From assembly GCF_023278565.1 (NCBI RefSeq), contig NC_064672.1, positions 1,116,001 to 1,180,000 of the forward strand: 64,000 nucleotides of DNA, written 5' to 3'. Within the stretch, counting starts at the first letter, position 1, and every line of letters begins with the position of its first letter. This stretch comes from Colletotrichum lupini. Taxonomy: Eukaryota > Ascomycota > Sordariomycetes > Glomerellales > Glomerellaceae. Below, piece by piece: positions 37,860-50,499 of this stretch. The notes under the pieces were generated by a model. The model did no database searches, was not told the origin of the DNA, and worked only from the letters and a program-made list of their open reading frames with translations. The translations under genes and the position numbers were made by a program.

Positions 37860-40800
37860 TAGTATTTGATAAATATAAAAATTATTCCAGAGCCTTATTT
37901 AATATAGGAGCTAATAAGTACGGATTTATAAATAACTACGTAACCCCTTTATCATAGCGGTTCTGCGCAGGCCTATCCCGTAAATTACTATACTTAATCC
38001 CTATTACTAAGTTTAATAAAGAGTAATTAGATAATATTAGCGTAATATAGACCGCTAACTTATATATTAATTAATAGGTTTTTTTAAAAGTACCCCTTTT
38101 TTAGCTTAATACGGGCCGCTACGACCTAATCCTAGGGTAAAAGTAATTCGAATATTACGGGGTAAACACTAATATTCGTTACTAACGGCTAATATAGCTT
38201 AAGGACTTACTACTATAAAAAACGCCCTTTATTATTATTAAGGATATCGAGGACCTATATACCCTAGAAGTTATTAATATATAATACTAAATTAATACTA
38301 ACTATTAATAGGACCTATTTAAAATAGATATAACCCGCTATAACTAAAAGCTCTAGTAATAATAAGTAAAGGGTATACTAATTAGGATATTATTACGCTT
38401 ACTAAAAATAATAGCTTACTAAATATAGTAATTAAATAAAGCTAAGAATATAAAAAAGATAGAACGCGCCCTTAATAATACCCGTATCGCCCCTATAAAG
38501 AGGGCTAGGTAATAAAAACTATACTTAATAATAATATAAATACATATTATTTTTATTAATACTCCCGCTTTTAAAAAGAACTTATAATAAAACGACGTCG
38601 ATATAGGCTCTATATTACTTTATAAGCTTAATTATATTATAAGGGATAAGAAAGAAAAAGGAGACCCTTTATATAATAATAATTAAGTTATTTATAACTT
38701 TATAATAACGAACTTATTAAAATATTTATAGCCCTAGACTAACGTTTTTAGTAAGGTAGCTAACGATATATTAATACTTTATAAGCTATATAATTATAAA
38801 ATCGAGCTCTTAAATAGTAATAAAAAAAAACTAACTTATTACCCTTTATATAAGTAGTTAGTACCTGAGCTAGAGGTTATAAAAGCCTATTTATTAAAGT
38901 ACTTATAAAAAGAATTTATTAAGCTAAGTAATGCTCTTTTTATATTACCGACGCTATTTATAAAAAAGTATAATAATAATCTATACTTTTATATTAACTT
39001 TTATAAGCTTAATAAAGTTATAAAAAAAAACGCTACTTATTATTACTTATTAACGAGACCTTTGCGTAACTAAGTAAAGTAAAAGTATTTACTAAATTAA
39101 ATATTAAATAGGCCTTTTATTATATCTAGCTCGACTTAATTTTTAAGGACTTAACGACGTTTAGAACTCGCTACGGGGTATATAAATATAAAATAGTACT
39201 TTTTGGGCTTTATAACGGGCTTATTACGTATTAATAATATATAAATAAAATATTAATAAAGTACTTAAATAATTTTTATACAGTATATATGAATAATATC
39301 CTAATCTTTTTAAATAACCCCCTCTAGTACTAAGAATATATTATTAAAATATTAAACTATTTATAGAAAGTAGGTTTATAAGTAGATATTAAAAAGTATA
39401 GATTTAGTATTATTTCTACGAAGTACCTAGGCTTTATAATTTAAATAAAAAGTATATAGTTAAATAAAGAAAAAGTTTTTATAATTAGAAATTAGAAACT
39501 ACTTATATTACTCAAGGGTATTTAATCTTTCCTCTGGTTTTATAACTTTTATAAGAGATTTATAAAAAGTTACGGCTACTTTACTAGGCTTTTTATAAAG
39601 CTAATAAGTAAGGGAGTTTTGTTTAATTTTAATACTAATTACGAAACGGTTTTTAAAGTTATAAAGCTAGTATTAATATTAATACTTATCTTTTATTACT
39701 TTAGGTTAGAATTACTAACGTAATTAAAAACCGACGCTTTTAACTTAATATGCGCTAAAGCGCTATTATAATAATAAGAGGATAATAGGTTATAATACTT
39801 AGTAGCTTTTTATTTAAAAATAATAAGTAGTATAAAGCTTAACTATATTATTTATAATAAAAGAATATTAATAATAGTATTATACCTAAAGGAATAGTGC
39901 GCGGAGCTTATAAGCTATAAACATAAGTTCGACGTTATTATAAACTATTAATTATTACTATTTTTTATAACTAAGCGCTTATTTAACTTATAATAAGCCC
40001 GCTAAGCTAGTATACTAACGGATTTTAACTTTTAGATTTATTATTATTTAAAAAAAGAGAACGTATTAACTAACGTCCTCTCGTAAAAAATAGAGAATAT
40101 TTATACTTAATAAGTATTAAAAAAGGTTAATAGGACTTAAGTCCTTTTATTATTAAAATTACTATTTTCTAATATTATAATAAACTTACGGGCGTTATTA
40201 AGTACCGTAATTAGTTAATTATAGTTTATAATTAGCTCGCTCTTATTAAAAAACGAGCTTTAAAAATACTTATTAATAAAGAAGATTTTAAAGCTTAATA
40301 AGGACCTTATTATAACGTCCCTCGTATTGATACGAGCGCTAATAGCTAAGGGGCGCAAGTATTAGTTTATTTAAAATAACGGATTATTAGGAATAAACCG
40401 GAAGCTTATAATACTTAAAGAAGAGAACTTTTATATTATAATTATCTATAAAGTCTATAAATAAAAGCTCCTTACTTACCTAGGGCGTAATAAGGTTACA
40501 AAATAATTAAATAGTAATATTATTAGCCGGGCCTAATAGCGAATACTTATTAATATATACGGAATTATTATACTTATTACTAATTATAAAAACTACGTAA
40601 TAAGCCCCCGGAGGAGCTAAGGCTATTTCTAATACCTAACTACCCGTAATAATATATTTTTACTAATTTTATAACTATCTTTACTAATTAAAAAGGATTT
40701 AATAATATTTAGGTAGTAATAAACTATTTAAATAAGAGGGTAATATTTATTCTTTATTATAAAACTATTATAATAAAAGATATAAGCTAAATATTTTATA

Positions 40801-41760
40801 AGCGGGTACTACTTATTTTCGGCTCATTAAAAACTATTATATTAAACTAAGGCCCCTAATTTATCTTTAACTTTTAGAGGGAGCTCTATAAGATTTATAG
40901 GGTTAAGTTATAATTATTAATAGCGGATTACTTTTAAATAGACGGCTAGATAGAGGTACTAAACTAATATATCTTATAGTAGTTAAGATTACTAATTAAT
41001 TAGTACTAAAATAATTAGAGCGATATATTACTTATAGTTAATTTTATTTATACTACTTAGCTTAGTAACACTACGGGGTTATTACTATATAAAATAAAAT
41101 TCGGTCGTTAACTATAGCTCTTTTTTAATTAGTCTAAGCGAACTTACTAACTCGGCTTTATAAAAGAAAAGCTAAACTATATTAATATATAATAAATAGC
41201 CCGTAGGATATACGAGGCCTAGGAGATTATTAAGGGTAATATAGAGGTTGTTTAAGTATAATATAAGAGGTATACCAACCGCTACTAGCGCCCGGACGAT
41301 TTAAAGTTAGGAAACCGGGTTTTTATTAATACTTCGTATTAGAAGTTTATTAATATAAATAAGCTATAGTAGCCGTAGGCCGGGCTATAGCCTATCGTTA
41401 GCGCCGGATAGGGGGGTATATAAATTATTAAATTATTAATAAGTAACTAAGTATACTTAGTTTTCTATCTGAATAAGCTAAAAAAAGTTATTAACGACTT
41501 ATTACCTAGGTAGAACTAAGACCTATTATTACTAATTATTAATAATAATAATAAACCGGAGTATAAGGTTTTTAAAATCGTTAAGTTATAATTATATAAA
41601 AGAAAGCTATAGTACTAAGCGGATTAAAAATGGTACGATATAGACCCGACTTAATATAATATAAAGAGCTTTAAGTATATATTAATAGCGCTCTAAGCGT
41701 TCTATTATTAATACTTAATTACTAAGGGCCTACTAATGAACCTAAATATATAAATAAAAA
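37860..41760 (+). pseudogene. pol of gypsy copy 1: PR, RT, RNase H, IN, chromo-like (degraded)
   Basis: Protease is seen near 37890-37930 (RALFNIGANKYGFI, from a D-T-G-A active site now reading N-I-G-A). RT lies at about 38830-39330 with FYINFYKLNKVI and a YxDD box that reads YMNN near 39285. RNase H is near 39640-40010. Integrase runs from about 40430, with the zinc region (YLGRNKV), the core near 40800-40960 and the DGQTE region (reading DGQIE, with Gln as stop) near 40940. The C-terminus at 41560-41720 (EYKVFKIV ... YDIDPT ... SFKYI) fits the chromodomain-like tail of fungal gypsy integrases. Frameshift-free but full of stops at Trp/Gln. Confidence 0.88.
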
Positions 41761-41892
41761 TTACTATAGTTAATAATTCGCTATTACTAAGGGACGACGA
41801 TAATATAAGAATAGTAATTATAGCTATAAATTCGCTAGAATAAGAAGTAATTTAAAAAATCATTTTTTAATACTATAAATAGCGCCCTTTAG

Positions 41893-41906
41893 TATAGAGG
41901 GGGGGG
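41893..41906 (+). other. Polypurine tract before LTR 2
   Basis: tatagag followed by a run of G directly at the LTR start; the same tract precedes LTR 3. Confidence 0.8.
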
Positions 41907-42132
41907 TAATATTATAATAATAAGTATTAGGGCCCTATAAGCCCTATAGTTTAGCCTTAAGCTATAAGGCTAAGCTCTTAATAATTACGTAACGAGCTAG
42001 ACCGCTAGGCCTAAAGGGCTAGCTCGCTAGCTTCTACTTACTATTCTATTTTTTCCCTTTTTACGTTAAGTCTTTAGTTAATTAGGTTAATATAATAGCG
42101 TTCCGACCTACCTTAAGTTCCCTTTTATAATA
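41907..42132 (+). repeat. LTR 2 of the tandem array (shared)
   Basis: 226 bp, serving as 3' LTR of copy 1 and 5' LTR of copy 2. Starts taatattat right after the G-run. Confidence 0.92.
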
Positions 42133-42399
42133 CTACTTAACGTTACTTAATTAACTATTCTTTAGAAACGGAACGATAATATCTTAATTAATTAACTACT
42201 TACTATACTAACTAGCTACCCCTATTAAGAAAGCGTATAAGAAAGCCGAGCGATAGCTAACTAAATTAATCGCGCGTAAGTAGCGTAATTAATACCTTTT
42301 AAATATATACCCCCTCTACTAAACGTAATAGTTAGAGAATATAGCTAGGGAGGCTAGGTCTCCCTTTATACCGACGGTTTTTAATAAAGTCGCCGCCTT

Positions 42400-43800
42400 T
42401 ACGAGTCCTAATAAAGCGTTATAGGCCCTAACGAAGGCGCTAAGCTCTTAGTTATCGACCCTAAGGTCGCGCTATTTAACTAGCTAATAGAGCGCTTCTT
42501 ACCCTTTACTACCTAGGCTAATTACTTAGCGTACCTTAGTAACGTAGCTAACTAGCTTACCTTACCTATTTATATCCGCGACAATATCCTTTTTAAAAAA
42601 AATACTAAGTAGTATATCGACCTCGACTTTATCTAAGAGCTATACCTTAAAGACGACGGAAAGACCCTGCTTAAATAGATCGAATAGTAACTAAAAATAC
42701 GTATCGCTTAGTATTAATTAGAACAGGTCCTAGCTTTTATTATTAGCTAGCTAAGTAATAATATAGAGCGCCTATATATAATAACCCGTAAGAACCTCGA
42801 CCTTACGTATACTACTATTATAGAGCTCTATATTATAAAAAAAGCCCTTACCCAAGCCTATGCTAATAATACGGCTATAGTTAAAAGAATAGAGTAATTA
42901 AAGAACGGCTCTTAGGCTAGCTCTATTTAGGATACCGCTACCCTTAGCGCGCTAAAGTAACGGCTAGTATACTTAAAAACGTAGGGTAGCTACGAAACTA
43001 CTCTAGCCTCGTCCTATCCCGTTACCTACGGCTCTTAGAAAATACTTAACGTACCTATCTTTATAAATAATAATACTAGCCTTAAGTTCGATTACTAGCT
43101 CTAGTATATTACGAAGCGCTTAGAAAATACTAACTATAGTACGGATAGGTACTACCTAGAGTATATTATTAATAAGATTAGAAGTAGTACTACGGAGTTT
43201 ATATACCTAATACTAACTTTTAACGAGATTACTACGGCTAAGTAGCTACTCTATAAGCTTAAGTCGGCTTATACTAGCCCGACCGCTATAAATAACGCTA
43301 ATTATAAGCTAAACGCACTCGCGATTATGCTTAAAAACGTTTACTAAAAGCGCTCTATATTCGCTAAGCTCGCGCGTATTAATAAGTTTCTAAAGTCTTA
43401 GTAAAAGCGCCGTTTTTATAATAAGTTATTTATATATTTTTATAACTAGGCTATGTTAAAGTACTTAGATAATACGGCTACTTTTTAAAAATATACTAAG
43501 TACGTTACCTAGCTAGCTAATATAATATAGCCCCCTTTTATAAAAGACCGCTTAGTTAAAACTTTTAGCTAGACTCGCTAGACTTCGGGTAGAAATAATA
43601 GAAGTAGCGAAAATAATAGAGGTACTAGAGGTACTAAATAGGACCGAGGTCGTACCTCTATTTATAAAACGATTCTTAAAGCCCTATATTAAAAGCTTAA
43701 GGATAGCGGCGCTTACTTCGTTTATAATAATACTAAATATATCTCTAAGGACTACCTTAAGAAGCTAAAAACCACTATAGCCGCTATTAATACTACTAAG
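42400..43800 (+). pseudogene. gag of gypsy copy 2 (degraded)
   Basis: Colinear with gag of copy 1. The CCHC box at 43714-43755 reads YFVYNNTKYISKDY, again Tyr at all four ligand positions. Start not definable. Confidence 0.75.
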
Positions 43801-43959
43801 GGCCCTATTAAAATAGAGTTAGGTTCGGAAAACTAGAACCCTTAATAAAAGTAAACTCCTAGCTAGGGAATACGTATAAAAAGGATAGAAGATTAGCGAT
43901 TAATTTAATAAACCTATAGGATCTTATAGAGGGCTAGCCCCTTAAGATAGAGCTTATAT

Positions 43960-46896
43960 TAGTATTTAATAAATATAGAATTTACCTAAGAGCCTTATTT
44001 AATACGGGAGCTAATAGGTACGGATTTATAAATAACCACATAACCCCTCTATTATAATAGTTCTGCGCAGCCCTATTCCGCAAATTATAATACTTAATCC
44101 CTATTACTAAATTTAATAAAGAGCGATTAGATAATACTAGCGTAATATAAACCGCTAACCTATATATTAATCGACAGGTCCTTTTAAAAGCACCCCTCTT
44201 TTAGCTTAATACGGGCCGCTACGACCTAATCCTAGGGCAAAAGTAATTTAAATATTATAGAGTAAACCCTAATATTCGCCGCTAATATCTAATGTGGCCT
44301 AAGGACCTATTATTATAAGAGACGCCCTTTATTATCGTTAGGGATATTAAGGACCTATATACCCCGGAAGTTATTAACGTATAATACTAAATCGACGCCG
44401 ACTATTAGTAGGACCTATTTAAAATAAATACGACCTATTATAACTAAAAGCTCTAGTAGTAACGGGCAAAGGGCATACCGATTAGGATATTATTATACCC
44501 GCTAAAAACGATAGCCCGTTAGATATAAAAGTTAAACGAGGCTAAGAATACGAAAAAAATAGAACGCGCCCTTAATAGTACTAATATCGCCCTCGTAGAG
44601 AGGGCTAAGTAGTAAAAGCTATACTTAGTAATAATATAAATAGATATTACTTTTATTAGCGCTCCCGCTTTTAAAAAAAACCTAAAGTAAAACGACGTTA
44701 AAATAGGCTCTATATTACTTTATAAGCTTAACCGTATTATGAAAAATAAAAAAGAGGAGGTAGACCCTTTATACGACGACGACTAGGTTACTTACGACTT
44801 TATAATAACGAACTTATTAAAGTATCTACGGCCCTAGACCGACGTTTTTAATAAGGCTACTAGCGACACACTAGTACCTTATAGGCCGTATAATTATAAA
44901 ATCGAGCTCTTAAATAGTAGTAGGGAGAAGCTAACTTACTACCCTTTATATAAGTAGTTAGTACCCGAGCTAGAGGCTATAAGGGCCTATTTACTAAAGC
45001 ACTTATAAAAGGGATTTATCGAGCTAGGTAATACTCCTTTCGTATTACCGACGCTATTTATAAAAAAGTACGATAATAGCCTGCGCTTTTACGTTAACTT
45101 CCGTAAGCTTAATAAGGGTATAAAATAAAACCGCTACTTATTACTACTTATTAACAAGACCCTCGCGCGGCTAAGTAGGGTAAAAGTATTTACTAAGCTA
45201 GATATTAAGCAGGCCTTTTACTATATCTAACTTAACCTAGCCTCTAAGAACTTAATAACATTTAGAACCCGCTACGGGGCGTATAAGTATAAAGTAGTAC
45301 CCTTTAGGCTTTATAACGGGCCTGTTACGTATTAGTAATATATAAACGAGATACTAATAGAGTACTTAGACGACTTTTATATAATATATATAAACAATAT
45401 CCTAATCTTTTCTAACTACCCCCTCTAGTACTAGGAGCACGTTACTAAAGTACTAGACTACTTATAAAAGGTAGGCTTATAAGCGGATATTAAAAAGTGC
45501 GAATTTAGTATTACTTTTACGAAGTACTTAGGCTTCGTGGTTTTAACAAAAGGTATATAGCTAGACGAGGAGAAAGTCTCTATAATTAGAGACTAAAAAC
45601 TACTTATATTACTTAAGGGTATTTAGTCTTTCCTCGGGTTCTATAACTTTTATAAGAGGTTTATAAAGAATTACGGCCGCTTAGCTAGGCCCCTTATAAG
45701 ACTAATAAGTAAGGGAGTTCTTTTTAACTTTAGCGCCGGCTATGAAATAGCTTTTAAGGCTATAAAATTAGCGCTAACGTCGGTACCTATCCTCTATTAC
45801 TTTAAGCTAGAGCTACTAACGTAGTTAAAAATAAACGCCTCTAACTTAGTATGCGCCGGGGCGCTATTATAATAATAAGAGAATAACGGGTTATAATACT
45901 TAGTAGCCTTTTATTTAAAAACGATAAGGAGTATAGAGCTTAACTACGCTATTTATAATAAAAGAATACTAATAATAGTATTATACCTAAAAGAATAGCG
46001 CGCGGAGCTCGTAAGCTATAAATATAAGTTCGACGTTATTATAAACTATTAGCTATTACTATTCTTTATAACTAAGTACCTACTTAACTTATAATAAGCC
46101 CGCTAAGCTAGCACGCTAGCGGACTTTAATTTTTAGATCTATTATTACCTAGGAAAAGAGAACGTACTAGCTAACGCCCTCTTATAAAAAATAGAAGATA
46201 TTTATACTTAATAAGTACTAAAAGAGGCTAATAAGACATAAGTCCTTATACTACTAGGACTACTATTTTTTAATATCGTAGCGGAGCTACGGGCGCTACT
46301 AGGCGCCGCCGTTAGTTAACTATAGCTTATAGTTAGCTTACTTTTACTAAAAAACGAGCTATAGGGGTACTTATTAATAAAGAAGATTTTAAAGCTTAAT
46401 AAGGACCCTATTATAGCGTCTTTCGTACTAATACGAGCGCTAGCGACTAAAGGATGCGAGCGCTAGTCTATTTAAAATAACGGATTATTAATAATAGATA
46501 GGAAACTCGTAGTACTTAAGGAGGAGAACCTCCGTATTATAATTATTCATAAGGTCTATAAATAAAAACTCCTTACCTACCCGGGGCGTAATAAGGTTAT
46601 AAAAATAATTAAATAGCGGTATTACTAGCCGGGCCTAACGGTAAATACTTATTAATACGTTTAGAACTACTATACTTATTACTAGTTATAAAAGCCGCGC
46701 AATAAACCCCTAGGGGAGCTAAGACCGCTACTAGTGCCCGACTACCCGTAGTAGCATATTTTTACTAACTTTATAACTATCCCTACCGATTAAAAAGGAT
46801 TTAATAATATATAAGTAGTAATAGACCGCTTAAGTAAAAGGGTAATATCTATTCCTTATTATAAAATTACTATAATAAAAAATATGAGCCGGATGT
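43960..46896 (+). pseudogene. pol of gypsy copy 2: PR, RT, RNase H, truncated IN
   Basis: Protease near 43980-44035 (RALFNTGANRYGFINN; the Asp of D-T-G-A reads Asn). RT about 44930-45420, where the YxDD box reads YINN near 45385. RNase H about 45770-46110. Integrase begins near 46540 and is cut at about 46896 by the internal deletion, so the last part of the catalytic core and the C-terminal domain are missing. Even without RIP this copy could not integrate by itself. Confidence 0.88.
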
Positions 46897-46901
46897 TCTA
46901 G

Positions 46902-46915
46902 TATAGAGGGGGGGG
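46902..46915 (+). other. Polypurine tract before LTR 3
   Basis: tatagag then eight G, ending at the LTR start; same as at LTR 2. Confidence 0.8.
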
Positions 46916-47142
46916 TAATATTACGGTAGTAAGCATTAGGGCCCCTATAGGCCCCGTGGCTCAGCCTTAGGCTACGAGGCTAAGCTCCTAGTAGTTACGT
47001 AACGAGCTAGACCGCTAGGCCCAAAGGGCCAGCTCACTAGCTTCTGCCCACTATTCTATTTTTTCCTTCTTCAAGTTAAGTCTTTAGTTAATTAGGTTAA
47101 TATAGTAGCGTTCCGACCTGCCTTAAGTTCCCTTTCGTAATA
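46916..47142 (+). repeat. LTR 3 of the tandem array
   Basis: 227 bp. It retains more CpA/TpG than LTR 1 and LTR 2 (ggccccgtggctcagcc, ccagctcactagcttctgcc), so it has been hit least by RIP. The match to LTR 2 ends at cgtaata. Confidence 0.92.
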
Positions 47143-49318
47143 TATTTCTTATTAAGACCTGAGTAATAATAATAAAAAAAGAAAAAATACCCGCCTATTA
47201 ACCCTATATTCTTAAAGAAAATAATCTCGAATATATCGCTATACTCTCTTAGATTTATAAAAATATAAAAGAGAAAGCTAAAACGGATTCTATTATAAAG
47301 GATACGCTTTACTTTTGAAAAGAACGAATTAAATAAAGACTCCTAGCTAGTATAAAAGAGCAGCTCCTCGAATTTAAAAAAAAGAGGACTTAATATAGAA
47401 ATTATAAGTAGCCTCGTTTATATAGTATAATAAAATAATATAAACTAAACATATTTTATTAAATTTAAAAAGAAACTTAATCCGGATAAAATCCTAACTA
47501 AGTCTATTTATATAATATAATAAGTAAATAATAATAAAAAACTTATTTAAAAAGTTAAAGAATAACTTAAGGACCTCTTATATAAAAATAAGATCGAAGT
47601 ACTTAAGAGACCGACTCTTAACTTCGGAGTTATAAAAAAAAGAAAAATTAACTTTAAACTTAGGGAAGAAGATATTAAAATAAGAACTAGCTCCTTTTAT
47701 TTTAATAAAATAGAATTACTTTATAATTCGGACGAGCCTCGTAATATTACTTAATAACGTACTTAAATAGAGATCGATTATAAAGTACTACTTAGCGTTA
47801 ATAATACTAGCTCTAAAAAGGACGACGACGAACTATAATATAAGTATATTTACTTATTTAGGGACGACTAAACTATTTAGTTTTATAGAACTAAAGAACG
47901 TAAAAAGGTTATAATAACTCCCTATATAAATAAAGACTACTCTTTACTCAACCCTAAAGACCCCTTTTATAAGGAATTATTTTAGGTAAAGTACCTAGAT
48001 AATAAATACCTTTAGTACTTCGTATATAAATAAGATAGCCGCTTTTATTTATAAAGACGTAATAATAAGCTTATTAAGAATACTTACGTAAAAAACTAAT
48101 TACCTAGCTAAACGTTACTAAGCTTTAATAATAATAATAAAATAATATTCGGTCTAAATCTTAACTTTTTTATAAAGTATTTTAATAATAAATATATAGA
48201 ATAAGAAGATTATAAATATGACTAATATTAAGTCTACTACGTTAAAAAAACTAAAGCTTAAAAAGAATAATAAGAACTATATAAGTAAGGCGCTCGACAA
48301 AAGAAGCGTATATTAAAAAACTAAAAAAGCCGATCGTAAAAGAATAATAAAAAGTAAAAATAAAAGAAAAGTTCTTATATATAACTAGATAACGTAACGA
48401 CGTATATTTACGAGTTAACTTTAATATTTACGGACGAAGACTAAACGCTATTATTAATAATAGTATATAAAAAACTTATATTTTACTAAGGATAGTAAAT
48501 AAACTTAATTTATTATAAGTATAAACAAATAACCTATATTAATTATAAATAGTAAAAGGAGAACGAGTTAATTATAACTACGGATATATTAATTAAGAGA
48601 CCGTATACCTCTTAATATATATTAATAATTAATAAGAATGATTATAACATAATATTACGGAGATCGGAGATATTAACGTTATTCTAAGAATCTCGTAGTT
48701 ACGAAAATATAACTTATGGATAAATTAGATTACTAGCTAGGTCCTCTAGGAAAATCTAGTTACTAAATAACTTAAAAAGAAAAAGTATTTAAATAGATTT
48801 TTAGTAACTCCTAAAGAACGAGAATAAATACGATATATAGCTTTTATTAAAATAATAAAAAACTCTAAGAAGTTTATATATAATACTAACGATTAAGGAT
48901 CGTAACGACTCTAAACTATACCCGAGGAGTACTAGATATATATAAAACGATTTATAAAACCCAAAGAAATAGGATTATTAAAATATAGTAGCTAAGATAT
49001 AAAAATTAAAATTAAAGAAGGAATATAACTTAGGTTCTATTTAATATACTTAATAAATTAAAAACAATAAGAGTGTTTTAATAAATATATTAATAAGAAA
49101 CTTAAGAAGGGATATATTTAACTATCGAATTCTCCCATAAGATTCCCTTTATTCTTTATACTAAAGAAGGGTAGAAAGTTAAGACTTATTATTAATTATA
49201 AAAGACTTAACGAAATTACGAAGAAGAATTATTATCCTTTACTACTTATTACTAAGCTTAGAGATCTATTTTATAGAGCTAATTAGTTTATTATTATAGA
49301 TCTTAAGGAAGGCTTTAG
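47143..49318 (+). mobile_element. Fragment of a second gypsy type, cut within RT
   Basis: Directly after LTR 3. The + strand frame is rich in Lys and Glu and leads into a gypsy RT start at about 49085-49310: FILKKGRKLRLIINYKRLNE followed by NYYPLLLITKLRDL and IIDLKEGF. It stops matching after that, so RT palm motifs (YxDD) and everything downstream are gone. The upstream 1.9 kb would be gag and protease of this type; I cannot place their borders. It differs from the gag fragment left of the array. Confidence 0.75.
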
Positions 49319-50499
49319 TACGTATTCTAAAAATATATACTACTTCTTAACGTCCTCTTAATCTTACTTAAGGGCTTCTAAATATTTATTTTAACCCTAG
49401 TTTTCGCTATTTCTTTTCGTTAGTTCGCGTATATTTAATAAGTTCCTTATAGTAGTGACTCGGGGGATTAACTCGTAATTAAATATACTGAGTCGCTTAC
49501 TAATAGCTAAGCTACTTTATTAAAATAGTTAGTATAACGTAAGCTAGCTAGCTAGTTACGACGCGAGGCCTATATTTACTAAATTCATAAAGATAATATA
49601 GTCTTGCTTCCTTATAACCGTTAGGAAGCTAACTACTATATATAATATAGTTTACCTTAATTAACTATTAGCCGTTTATTAATATAGGCCGTGATTACCG
49701 CCCTAGCGGGTAGATATATTATATTTGCCTTTACGCGCCCTGTTTCTTAGTATATATAAATACGAGCTAAATACTTTTTATAATAAATACGTACCTATCC
49801 GGGTCTGTTACTTACCCAGACCTATTATAGCTAATTATCCTTTTTTTTTAATTCGTAGTAAAGATTATAGTATTAAGGCATAGTATTTTTAATAGTTACT
49901 AACGCACCGCTTATATAACTAATAAGAATGTCTAAGTAATAACTACTAGAAATAATTATAGCTAAAGTACTATTTAGTAGAGGTTTTTATATAAATAAAA
50001 CTATAGTACCGGCCTATTATATACTATTTAATTCCCATAGCTCTTAAAGTATACGAAGGTAGTTATAGCGAGAAACCTCGTATTTAGATTAATAGCGCCC
50101 GCGGACTCGATTTACGTTTTACTAGCTCCTAAAGTTAGGGCTTACTCTTATAAAAAGGGATACTGCCTAGCTTATATAATAAGTTAATATTTATACTATG
50201 CCTACGACTATATACTAGTGCCCGGCTAATGCGACGTAGTTTTATACGTACTATAAAACTAATACTTATAGAGAGACCAGCCCCGACCGATTAATAATAA
50301 AAATAATACTTCTTAAGGCCTCGTCCTTAGAGCTTCGCGCCCGCTAAGCTCCTTTATTCTAAATATCCTAACTATTACTATTATTAAGGGCGAATAGGTT
50401 GCCTAGGATAAGTCCGTTGTGCTTATAGTAGTTAAAATTTAAGTTTCGTAGCTCGGAGTCTATTTTACCTCGTGCTTTACCGTCTCTAGTAGCCCCTCT
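49319..50499. other. Degraded DNA upstream of the NLR pseudogene
   Basis: No motif recognised. A small inverted repeat, ggtctg / cagacc, lies at 49802-49822. This stretch may include the old promoter of the NLR gene or the 5' part of its coding region. Confidence 0.45.

Larger units (their letters stand above)
35799..42132 (+). mobile_element. Gypsy copy 1 of a three-LTR tandem array
   Basis: LTR (35799-36024), internal region of 5882 bp, LTR (41907-42132). It shares the middle LTR with copy 2. The internal region carries gag with a CCHC knuckle, protease, RT, RNase H, integrase and a chromodomain-like C-terminus, all on + and all RIP-broken. This copy has lost more C/G than copy 2. No 5 bp target duplication is visible around the array (cgtta before, tattt after). 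Confidence 0.9.
41907..47142 (+). mobile_element. Gypsy copy 2 of the tandem array, internally deleted
   Basis: LTR 2, internal region of 4783 bp, LTR 3. Colinear with copy 1 until about 46896, then it jumps directly to the polypurine tract. The deletion corresponds to about 40799-41891 of copy 1 and removes the second half of integrase and the chromodomain-like tail. The junction has 3-4 bases of microhomology (ttta in copy 1 at both breakpoints). This copy keeps more C and G than copy 1. Confidence 0.9.

Noticed and set aside
35702..47200. The gypsy flanks on either side of the tandem array being two halves of one host element
   Set aside because: The left flank is a standard gag with a CCHC box; the right flank is a different, Lys/Glu-rich gypsy type, and no target duplication links them.
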